From positions 124,001 through 188,000 of the forward strand of contig FWCC01000082.1 of assembly GCA_900169235.1 (NCBI GenBank): a stretch of DNA of 64,000 bases, in the 5' to 3' direction. The position numbers and the translations under genes are program-made. The stretch comes from Zarea fungicola. Lineage: Eukaryota > Ascomycota > Sordariomycetes > Hypocreales > Cordycipitaceae. The notes below the pieces were generated by a model, which saw only the letters and a list, made by a program, of their open reading frames with translations, was not told where the DNA came from and ran no database searches. This document shows positions 55,532 through 64,000 of the stretch, piece after piece. Numbering within the stretch: the stretch's first letter is position 1; each line of letters starts with the position of its first letter.

Positions 55532-57799
55532 ATGATTGACCACGTCCTCGGTCGACCGTCGACCAAGTCGCGCCGCCTCCAAGTCCTCGCCGTCCTCTCC
55601 CTCTGGGGCCTCTACCTCCACAAAGGCGCCAACCATGGGCCCCCCGGCCTCCGCACCCTGTCCCGCTACTTCACAGGCCGCCTCACGGCATGGCAGGTCT
55701 TTGTCCTCACCGTGACGTCCATGTACGCCGCGCGCAACTTCTCCGCCCTCGTCGGCCTCGCCAGCCCGGAGCCCATGGCCAACATGTACGACACGACCTA
55801 CTTCCGCGCCACATGGGTCCTGACCGCCATGGACGCGGGCTTCTGGACCGCCATGAAGATTCGCACCAAATGGATCCGCGACATGGCCAGCATCGTCTTT
55901 TCCGTCTTTTACCTCTTTGCCGCCGAGCGCGCCGACGAGAAAGTGCGCAAGGTCCGGGGCATGATTACGGTCGAGCACATGCGCGTGGCGTGGAATAAAG
56001 GGACGACCCCGTATCTACGGGTTCTACAGAGCCTCATGCGGCCGCGCTTCACCAAGTGGCCGCCGCGGCAGGTCCGCATCCCCCGGCCGGCCAACAGCGA
56101 CTACACCGAGCCCGTCTCCGCGTGGCTGTACTACGATGGCCCCCTCGCGGACCTGACGGGCCACACCCGCCTGATCCTCGACGTCCCCGGCGGCGGTTTT
56201 GTGGCCATGGACCCGCGCTGCAACGACGACAAGCTCTTCGCGTGGGCGACCAAGTCCGGGCTGCCCATTCTGAGCCTCGACTACAAAAAAGCGCCCGAGT
56301 TCCCCTACCCGTACGCCGTGAATGAGGTGTTTGACGTCTACTCTACGCTGGTGCGGACGCGGGGCAAGTGCATCGGCATGTCGGGCGAGCACGTCCCGCG
56401 CATCATCATCACGGGCGACAGCGCGGGCGGCAACCTGACCGTGGCCGCGACGCTGATGATTCTCGAGACGGCGAGCACGCCGCCGTTCCGCAAGACGCCG
56501 CGGGGCAGCACGCTGCCGCCGCCCGACGGCATCGTGTGCTTTTACCCGGCGCTGGACATGAATATCGGCAACTGGATGACGGACGAGCAAATGTCGCTCA
56601 TCCGGGACCGCAAGTTTCGCAAGACCAACAAGGCGATTGTGCGCAAAAAGAGCCGCCAGTACACGGATGTGGTTGGCACGCCGTACCACTCCGAGGACGA
56701 GGACGAATCTTCCCCCAAGGATCACGGCGCAGCCCCTACAAAAACTGTGAATAATCTTGTCGTCGACGTTTCGACAAACCCAATGGACCAGCTCAAGGGC
56801 TCCCGCCCCGAATTCTCCCACAGCGGGCCGCAGTCGCTGAGCGTCCCCTCGTCGCCCCTCGCCACCACGACGACGGCGGCGACGGCAACGGCGACGATAT
56901 CGCACCGGCCAGAGCCCATGAAGACGCGCCTGGCCACGTCGTCCATGATTTCGTACGTCAACGACCGCGTCCTCACCCCCGAGATGATGCGCGCCATGAT
57001 CATCCTCTACATTGGCGAGCACAACCGGCCCGACTTTTCGCAGGACTACATGCTCAGCCCCGTGCTCGCGCCCGAGTACCTGCTGGCCCAGTTCCCCAAG
57101 ACGTATTTCATGACGGGCGAGCGCGATCCCCTGGTCGACGACACGGTGATTTTCGCCGGCCGCCTCCGCCGCGCCAAGGAGACGAATCGGGCGTCGGGTA
57201 TATTTGGCAATTCTGATGCACATGATGAACACCACGTCGACACGTCCCCCGAGGTGGTGCTGATCCCGGGCGCGTCGCACGGCTTCATGCAGTTTCCGGG
57301 CATCTACCCGCCGTCGTGGCGGCACTTTGAGCGCAGCGCCGAGTGGTTCGATCAGCTCTTTGCCGAGGCCGAGGAGGCGCGGGAGCGGCAGGCCAGGGCG
57401 GCGCGTCGGGGGCGAGCCACGCGCGGGGAGGAAGCGGCAGCGGCGGCGGCGGCGAGGAGAAGGACGGCAGCGGCAGCCATGGCGGAATCGAGCGGCGACG
57501 AGGATCGACCGCTGGAGATTAGCATGACCAAGCTGACGAGGCCGCGAACTACCTCGACGGCGGTGGTGAATCACGACAGCAATAAGACGACGACAAACGG
57601 GACGGATGAGACGCCAGCGACAGCGGCACTAGAGGGCGAGGGTGGCAGCACCGAGGACAAGGTGGCGCAGAAATTGAAAGCGCGCAAGATTAGCAAGAAT
57701 AAAAGCCTGCTGAAGCTCAAGAGCACGGATGATTTGCTGGGGCGGCGGATGGCGGGCGTGGCGAGCGGGTTGACGGGCATGGGCGGTGACGATGATTGA
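55532..57799 (+). CDS. membrane-associated alpha/beta-hydrolase (HSL-type esterase/lipase)
   Basis: Intronless ORF of 755 residues, GC-rich. The N-terminal ~130 residues contain hydrophobic helices (LQVLAVLSLWGLYL, WQVFVLTVTSMYAA, IVFSVFYLFAA). The hydrolase domain shows the oxyanion motif DVPGGGF (217-223), nucleophile elbow GDSAGG with Ser297, Asp532 in GERDPLVDD and His583 in GASHGF. Between Ser and Asp lies an inserted low-complexity region (~385-465, Asp/Ser/Thr/Ala-rich). The C-terminus (~610-755) is Ala/Arg/Lys-rich and disordered. By family it should hydrolyse lipid or sterol esters, probably at the ER or lipid droplets. It neighbours no obvious pathway partner. Confidence 0.9.
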   Translation: MIDHVLGRPSTKSRRLQVLAVLSLWGLYLHKGANHGPPGLRTLSRYFTGRLTAWQVFVLTVTSMYAARNFSALVGLASPEPMANMYDTTYFRATWVLTAMDAGFWTAMKIRTKWIRDMASIVFSVFYLFAAERADEKVRKVRGMITVEHMRVAWNKGTTPYLRVLQSLMRPRFTKWPPRQVRIPRPANSDYTEPVSAWLYYDGPLADLTGHTRLILDVPGGGFVAMDPRCNDDKLFAWATKSGLPILSLDYKKAPEFPYPYAVNEVFDVYSTLVRTRGKCIGMSGEHVPRIIITGDSAGGNLTVAATLMILETASTPPFRKTPRGSTLPPPDGIVCFYPALDMNIGNWMTDEQMSLIRDRKFRKTNKAIVRKKSRQYTDVVGTPYHSEDEDESSPKDHGAAPTKTVNNLVVDVSTNPMDQLKGSRPEFSHSGPQSLSVPSSPLATTTTAATATATISHRPEPMKTRLATSSMISYVNDRVLTPEMMRAMIILYIGEHNRPDFSQDYMLSPVLAPEYLLAQFPKTYFMTGERDPLVDDTVIFAGRLRRAKETNRASGIFGNSDAHDEHHVDTSPEVVLIPGASHGFMQFPGIYPPSWRHFERSAEWFDQLFAEAEEARERQARAARRGRATRGEEAAAAAAARRRTAAAAMAESSGDEDRPLEISMTKLTRPRTTSTAVVNHDSNKTTTNGTDETPATAALEGEGGSTEDKVAQKLKARKISKNKSLLKLKSTDDLLGRRMAGVASGLTGMGGDDD

Positions 57800-59069
57800 G
57801 TAGATTCCGATAATAGAAATTTATTTGAGTGCTCAACCATGTAGATTTATTGATTCCTTTTTTATTCTTCATTTTCTTTCATATTTTCTTTTGTTCTTTT
57901 TTTTTTCTTTTTTTTTTAACTTCCCGCAGCCTTTACCGCCATGTCTGGGCCCTCATAGCTGGCTCGGAATATCTGCCGACAAAGAAACCCACCCAACGAT
58001 GTAAATGACGTCTTAGTCGGCAATCACGGATCAAAGATCCACTGTCAACTTGAAGAAACAGCTGGCCGTAACAATAAATCGCTCGGGCAAGGAGGTTGGG
58101 AGGCTGCAGCCACCGGGCAGTGCTCTCGTCGCAATACTGTATTGGCTGCCAAGCTTTCGAGTTCAATATCCCTGGGAAAAGATAGAAAGCATCGCCTTGG
58201 CCAGTAGGCAAACCACGCCATCTATTATCCACTGCACCAACTCGGATCAAACGGCGACGCTAGCTTTCCCCATCCCGTCCCCCCTCCAAGTCTCCAACTC
58301 AGCCCAGCCAGCTTTCGAGGCCCAAACACACGGTGTGATTCGGTTGGATAATTGAGCACCTCGGTTGGATGGCAAAGAAGAATCGAATTGATAGGACGAC
58401 GAGACCAAGTTTTTTCCAAGCGCTGAGGGATTGGTGCGAGGTAGTAGCAAAGCTGGAGACGGAGGGATCATGATGCTGCCCCGCAGTGGCGAGCCCCTCT
58501 AGAGCTGTTTGCGTTGGGCGACATTAGCTCAGGGCTACAATCTACCCCGTCGGGCTTTTACATGGCTTGAGATGTTTACAAAATCGTGTAAGCTCTAGAC
58601 CATATCGAGACTTATTTTAGGCATTTTTTGCACTCTTCTTTCTGTCCGATATGTGTCGTTTATGATGCCTCTGTTGGTACAGTGGTGTCCCCGTTCAGAC
58701 AAGGCCTCGCTTCCGTGCCGGCGTCCAAGCTGGTCGGATTCGGACAAGCCAAGGATGGAGGGATGATGGATGCACACTTGTCAATCTAGTTTTATTATTA
58801 GTCGCATAGCCAGCGTACGTACCTATCTGGTTCCAGCTAACATGGTTTCATGGCGTTTACACTTTCGAGCTGCCCCTCTTCCCTCCCGTTGCCATTAAAG
58901 CTCCAAGCTCCCCCCCAAGCTTATCCCAAGCTTCCCCTCCTCTCGACTCTCCATCCTCTTTATTGTGTCTGAGCCGTCCCTCGGTTTTCAATTCTGTCCT
59001 TGCAACATCCTCAGCCCGTTCACCCAACACATCTTTCCACCTCCTACTCCCAATCGCCCATTGCCCATC
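57800..59069. other. intergenic between esterase and glutamate decarboxylase
   Basis: A long pyrimidine tract (T-rich, about 57855-57920) marks the 3' region of the esterase. C/T-rich sequence from about 58860 to 59069 is the promoter and leader of the decarboxylase. No gene is supported between them. Confidence 0.45.
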
Positions 59070-60822
59070 ATGGTTCATCTCTCCCGCGTCAGAACTGGCC
59101 TCGAGGAAAAGAAGCAGACCGTCGCCCAGGCTGCCACTGAAGCTGCCGCCGAGCTTGCGCACAAGGCCAGTCACTTGCGTCTCGCCGACTATCACGATGA
59201 CTTCACCACCAGTATCTACGGCTCGCGCTTCGCCCGCGAGGACCTACCCAAGAACCGCATGCCCGAGGGCGAGATGCCCCGCCAGATTGCCTACCAGATG
59301 ATCAAGGACCAGCTGAGTCTTGACGGCAATCCCAAGCTCAAGTAAGTGTTGCAGGACAAGAGTCTTGATCAATTCTAACTCTTCCCTAGTCTCGCCAGTT
59401 TCGTGTCGACGTACATGGTATGCTTCCTACTCGTCACCCGATGTAACCTCGTGCTCACTTATACCAGGAAGAGGAAGCTCTCAAGCTCATGGCCGACGCC
59501 TTCCCTACCAACTTCATCGACTACGAAGAGTACCCTTATAGCGCTGAGATCCAGAACCGCTGCGTCAACATGATTGCTGACCTCTTCCACGCCGAGGACG
59601 GCACCTCCCTCGGCACCTCCACCGTCGGCTCCTCCGAGGCCATCATGCTCGCCGTCCTCGCCATGAAGCGCCGCTGGAAGCTCGCCCGCCAGGCCGCCGG
59701 CAAGTCCGCCGAGAACCCCAACATCATCATGTCCTCGGCCGTCCAGGTCTGCTGGGAAAAGGCGGCTCGCTACTTTGAGATTGAGGAAAAGTATGTCGAC
59801 TGCACCCGCGAGCGCTTCGTCATTGACCCAGAGCTCGCCGTGTCGCTCGTCGACGAAAACACCATTGGTATCGTCTCCATTCTCGGCACCACTTACACCG
59901 GCCACTACGAGGATACCAAGGCCATTAACGACTTGCTCGTCGCCAAGAAGATTGACTGCCCCATTCACGTCGATGCCGCCAGCGGTGGCTTTGTCGCTCC
60001 ATTTGTCGTCCCTGATCTGGAGTGGGATTTCCGTCTGGAAAAGGTTGTCTCTATCAACGTTTCCGGCCACAAGGTGAGTTCCCTCTCCACCACATTTCTC
60101 TACCGCTTGAATCATCTCACTAACAACTTCAGTACGGCCTCGTCCACCCCGGCGTCGGCTGGGCCATCTGGCGCTCCTGCGACTACCTCCCCAAGGACCT
60201 CATCTTCAACATCAACTACCTCGGCGCCGAGCAGTCCTCCTTCACCCTCAACTTCTCCAAGGGCGCGTCCCAGGTCATTGGCCAGTACTACCAGCTCATC
60301 CGCCTCGGCAAGCACGGCTACCGCGCCATCATGAGCAACCTCGTCCGCACCGCCGACCACCTCTCCGCGGGGCTCGAGGAGCTCGGCTTCGTCCTCATGT
60401 CCGAGACGTCGGGCAACGGCCTGCCCCTCGTCGCCTTCCGCTTCCCCAACGACGGCGAGAAGGGCGCGGTCGAGGACCGCCACTACGACGAGTTTGCGCT
60501 CGCCGCCACCCTCCGCGCCCGCGGCTGGATCGTCCCCGCCTACACCATGGCCCCCAAGACGGACGGCCTCAAGATGCTCCGCGTCGTCTGCCGCGAGGAC
60601 TTTTCCCGCAGCCGCGCCGACGACCTCATCAAGGACATTAAGCTCTGCCTCGGCCTGCTTGAGCAGTCGGACAGGGCGGGCGTCGAGCGCACCAAGCAGT
60701 ACATCAAGGACCACGCCTCGTCCCACGGCCGCGTCAAGGAGCACGCCCACACCGCCGAGGAGTATGCCGACGAGGAGCACTCGCTCCAGGGCCAGACGGG
60801 CAAGACTCATGCTGTCTGCTAG
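59070..60822 (+). CDS. GAD1: glutamate decarboxylase, PLP-dependent
   Basis: Four exons (59070-59341, 59390-59417, 59468-60073, 60133-60822) give 531 residues, as usual for fungal GAD. The 28-nt second exon encodes ASFVSTYM. GTSTVGSSEAIMLA, HVDAASGGFVAPF and SINVSGHKYGL are the PLP-site blocks; Lys302 at the exon 3 end is the Schiff-base lysine. The enzyme converts glutamate to GABA plus CO2 in the cytosol, feeding the GABA shunt and, in fungi, conidiation and acid or oxidative stress response. The C-terminal basic tail (KEHAHTAEEYADEE) is not a clear calmodulin site. It converges with the acetylornithine aminotransferase gene, 231 bp apart. Confidence 0.96.
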
Positions 60823-61053
60823 CGGGGTGGCCAATCATCACGATATATGACATGCTGAGTTGTAAATAAATTAAAAAAAAATCTCGAAAACGATGAGAAA
60901 AAATAAAGTCTATTCTCCGCAAAATACTGCCGCAGCAGCTGGACTGTAAATGATGATGAGAAACAAACGCCAAGTCTACTACTAGTTAAATAAAAATTCA
61001 TACTCTCTTTGTCCCATCCTCTCGTTATGCCCGAGTGACTGGAAAACGCGACT

Positions 61054-62665
61054 TTACTTCCTAGTCGCCGCAATGGCCTCTTCCAAAATTCCCAGACCAA
61101 TGGCAATCTCCTCCTCCGTAATGAGCAGGCTCGGCAGGAAGCGAAGCACATTCGTCCCCGCCGTAATCACCAGCAGACCCCTCTCGCGCGCCGCCTTGAT
61201 GACGGGCGCCGGGTCCTCGGTCAGCTGCAGTCCCAGAATCAGGCCCCGGCCGCGAATCTCTTTAACCAGGTCGGGGAACCGCTCGCGAATCTTGGCGAAC
61301 CCGCGGCGAAACACGTCCGACTTGGCCACGACGTCCCTTTGCAGCGCCGGGTCGGCGAGCTTGGTCACCATGTAGTGCGCGAGGCGGCACGCGAGCGGGT
61401 TCCCGCCAAACGTGGTCCCGTGGTCGCCGACGGCCATCTTGTCCGCCACGTGGCGGTTCACCACCACGGCGCCAATGGGGAACCCGTTGCCCAGGGCCTT
61501 GGCCGTCGAGACAATGTCCGGGTGCGCCTCCTTGGGCAGGGAGCTGTGCGCCCAAAAGTCGCCCGTGCGGCCCAGCCCGCACTGGATCTCGTCGTAGATG
61601 AGCACCGCGCCGACCTCGCGCGCCCTCTTGGCCAGCGCGACGAGAAACTCCTCCGACGCCGTGGCGAGCCCGCCCTCGCCCTGGATGGGCTCGACGAGCA
61701 CGGCACACGTCTTGTCCGTCACCAGCGCGTCGATGCCGGCAATGTCGTTGTACGTACCCTGGCGGAAGCCGGGCACCATGGGCGCAAAGGGCTTCTGGTA
61801 CTTTGGGTTGTGCGTGGCGCTGAGGGCGCCCATGGTGCGCCCGTGGAAGGCGTTGGTGAAGGAGACGACCTCGGTCTGCGCGCCTGAGGGGTCGACAATC
61901 TTGCCGACCTTGCGGGCAAACTTGATGGCGGCCTCGTTGGCCTCGGTGCCTGAGTTGCAGATGAAGACCTGGGCGGCGTCGTGCATGCCCCCCGACTCGA
62001 GCGTCTTTTCGACGAGGAGCTTGGCGAGGGCGCCGGTCCAGGGGTTGTAGTATAGGTTCGAGGCGTGGATGAGCTGCTTGGCCTGTTTTACCAAGTAGAG
62101 TTAGTTTTCTTCTTCTTCTTCAACGAGTATGGCTCACGCTTCTGCTTCAATTGCCAACCTACCTGCTCATGCATCAACTCTGTAAACTCGGGATTGCTGT
62201 GCCCCAACGCACAGACGGCAATACCGGCTGTAAAGTCGAGGTACTTGCGGTCCTCAATGTCCCAGAGCCACGAACCCTTGCCCTGGACAAACACGGGCGG
62301 CGGGCGGCTGTACGTGGCGACCATGTACGGCTCGTGCTCACGGACGAGCGAGGCGCTGGCCGAGCCCTCGGCCGGGTCAGCGTTTGGTAGTGACGCATCG
62401 CGCTGTTATCATCAGTCAGTTGAATCCACCCACAACGCGGACAAAAAAAGGAATTAATTCCAATAATCAATCCTATTCATGCAGAAAAGAATGATTTATG
62501 AAATCATCCTTGCTCAAACGAAGCGAGGACAAAAAAAAGTACCTTGGGGTTGGACGCAGCGCCGACACCGGCACTGGCATAGCTCCGAGCGGCAAACGGC
62601 ACAGCGGTACGCAGTGAGCGCAGCGTCGAGGCATACGGCCTGGAAAGGGCCAATCGAGACGCCAT
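61054..62665 (-). CDS. ARG8: acetylornithine aminotransferase, mitochondrial
   Basis: Three exons (62665-62543, 62402-62163, 62082-61054) give 463 residues. The N-terminus (MASRLALSRPYASTLRSLRT) is Arg/Ser/Ala-rich without acids, a mitochondrial presequence. ICNSGTEANEAAIK, FHGRTMGALSAT, VEPIQGEGG, LIYDEIQCGLGRTG and STAKALGNGFP with PLP-binding Lys316 are class-III aminotransferase hallmarks of the ArgD/ARG8 group. It makes N-acetylornithine from N-acetylglutamate semialdehyde using glutamate, a step of arginine synthesis. Ornithine aminotransferase is the nearest alternative, but the ArgD-like wording and the presequence favour ARG8. Confidence 0.95.
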
Positions 62666-63461
62666 GGCTCCTGAATAATATTCTTCTTGTAGAGAAAACA
62701 CTGACAATGGCAGAAAATTGCTCGCCTCGGTGATGACAACTCAATTGAATGAGTTGGATTGATAAATGCGCATGCAAGGGCCAAAGCTACTGGGTGGGCC
62801 AACTTTTTATTGCGCATGCCTGTTATCGATTAGCCTGCGTGAATGTTTTTATGAGTGACTCTTTATGAGTGAGTGAGTGAGTCTTAATTTATGGACCATG
62901 TAATAATATTTACTTAGAAGCCCGGCAAAAGTAGAATAAGAGAGCGATTAATTATCTAAGTGTATAATATTGTTATGCTAGTAGTAGTAATAACTAAGCT
63001 TAAGGCCAAAAAGCCTTATACCTCTATTGGACCTATATTGTGGCCCTTTCTTGTAATGCGAGGGCTGGCTGTGGCTTAGTCATCAAGCCTCACAGCAGCG
63101 CTATGCGTTACAGACCAGTGACAACCATAGGGTGAGTTGATTAAAATATCTTGATTTAAAGATTTTATATAATTGCTTCTTTTAATTTGGCATATTTATT
63201 TTTTTGATTTCTTTCTGAGGGGCATATTGGAGAGGTGGCACACTAAACATTCATCACATCTCAATGCATTGCGAGGAAAAGAAACAGAAAATGTTTAGAA
63301 TACTTAAATTCAACAGGGTATTTATTGATATTAAAATTTTGAAAAGTAAATATGTCCAATAGTATCAATTGCATGACGCGACTTGAATCAAACATGGTGA
63401 ATAACAATACAACCAAGATTGTTCGACCTTCCTGTCGACTCCCACTTGCCCATCCATCGCT
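62666..63461. other. intergenic, promoter of ARG8 and 3' flank of transporter
   Basis: A GAGT microsatellite (GAGTGAGTGAGTGAG) is near 62868. AT-rich sequence from 62880 to 63360 shows no gene on either strand. Confidence 0.45.
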
Positions 63462-64000
63462 TTACTCTTCCATTGTGACAACACGGCGCTTCTGGGTCGA
63501 GGCCTTTCTGGGGTTGGGGCTGTCGAAAATCTCCTCGAGCTCCTCCAGCGTGTATCCCTTGGTCTCGACACTGTAAAAGTACGAAATGGCCCACTGCACA
63601 ATGTTCCACACGGCAAAGATGATGTACGTCCTGTAACCAATCTTCTGCAGGGCGACGGGCGTGGCGAACTGGTTGATGAGACCAGCCGCGTTGACACCCA
63701 GGTTCTGGAAGGCAACACCCTTGGCACGCTGCTCGTAGGCAAACACTTCCGTGGCGTAGACACCCTGCAGCGGGGTGATGCCGATGCAGTAGATAAAGGC
63801 AAAGATGAAGTAAAAGGCGATACCGGCGTTGGCGGCCGCCTTGTTGCTGGGGTCCGCCTCGACAACGGCGGTGCCGGCAGCCATGCCGGCCCACGCCAGA
63901 CCCATGGTGAAGAGGGTGGGGAGGAGCAGCTTGCGGCGACCCAGGGAATCACTGAGCGGCGAGCCGATGAAGGAGGCCATGGTGCTCATGAAGTTCTGGT
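63462..64000 (-). CDS. MFS sugar transporter, C-terminal part, cut by window edge
   Basis: About 179 residues are visible, ending KRRVVTMEE. The frame continues past the right edge, so the start is outside. SPLSDSLGRRKLLLP holds the Gly-Arg-Arg-Lys loop, GVYATEVFAYEQRAKGVA matches the PESPR-side loop of helix 10, and YSVETKGYTLEELEEIFD is the conserved cytosolic end of fungal sugar porters. Helices 8 to 12 are covered. It belongs to the same lactose-permease/hexose class as the carrier at 7.4 kb, but is more GC-rich and intronless in this part. Substrate unknown. Confidence 0.9.
   Translation of the reverse strand, partial: QNFMSTMASFIGSPLSDSLGRRKLLLPTLFTMGLAWAGMAAGTAVVEADPSNKAAANAGIAFYFIFAFIYCIGITPLQGVYATEVFAYEQRAKGVAFQNLGVNAAGLINQFATPVALQKIGYRTYIIFAVWNIVQWAISYFYSVETKGYTLEELEEIFDSPNPRKASTQKRRVVTMEE

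Noticed and set aside
56024..57574. 516-codon open frame on the minus strand opposite the esterase gene
   Set aside because: A shadow of GC-rich codon use: residues are Arg/Ala/Gly/Val-rich without domains, and the sense frame has full catalytic motifs. The same applies to long antisense frames at 59459-60115, 60112-60834 and 61339-61887.

Overview
The window comes from a filamentous ascomycete. Nearly every gene is split by short introns (about 44-110 nt) with GT/AG ends and CTAAC-like branch sites. The families are typically fungal: three Zn(II)2Cys6 regulators, a UstYa/DUF3328 protein, a HET-domain protein, a GH75 chitosanase and lactose-permease-type MFS carriers. AT-rich, mutation-worn patches resemble the output of repeat-induced point mutation. 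A Sordariomycete, perhaps Hypocreales, is my guess; the sequence alone does not prove it. All gene models were spliced by eye. Left arm (0.7-7.1 kb): a RING/TRAF-zinc-finger protein, a DJ-1/Hsp31-like protein and a fungal sulfotransferase-like protein. From 7.4 to 14.1 kb lies a compact oligosaccharide-use locus: an MFS sugar transporter and a GH13 alpha-glucosidase diverge from a 0.69 kb promoter that carries two CGG-N7-CCG palindromes, and a Zn(II)2Cys6 regulator follows. The layout recalls yeast MAL loci. Accessory middle (14.8-47.5 kb): a second Zn(II)2Cys6 regulator faces a 66-residue secreted peptide gene with one Kex2 KR site. That peptide gene diverges from a UstYa-like gene with both HxxHC motifs. 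Together they are a candidate small fungal RiPP (dikaritin-type) locus and the most interesting item here. Further along are a broken small secreted-protein ORF, a Tc1/mariner-type MITE, a 40-bp tandem repeat, an orphan Kex2-processed cysteine-rich secreted protein, a third Zn(II)2Cys6 regulator beside a short-chain dehydrogenase, a Nudix hydrolase, the chitosanase, a polytopic membrane protein, an APH/kinase-like protein and the HET protein. Long gene-poor stretches between them hold decayed repeats. Right arm (47.5-64 kb): a cytochrome P450 tail-to-tail with a Gfo/Idh/MocA oxidoreductase; a CCCH zinc-finger protein whose first intron holds a 110-bp hAT-like MITE with a perfect 8-bp target duplication; then GC-rich housekeeping genes: an HSL-type esterase, glutamate decarboxylase, mitochondrial acetylornithine aminotransferase, and the 3' end of another sugar transporter cut by the window edge.
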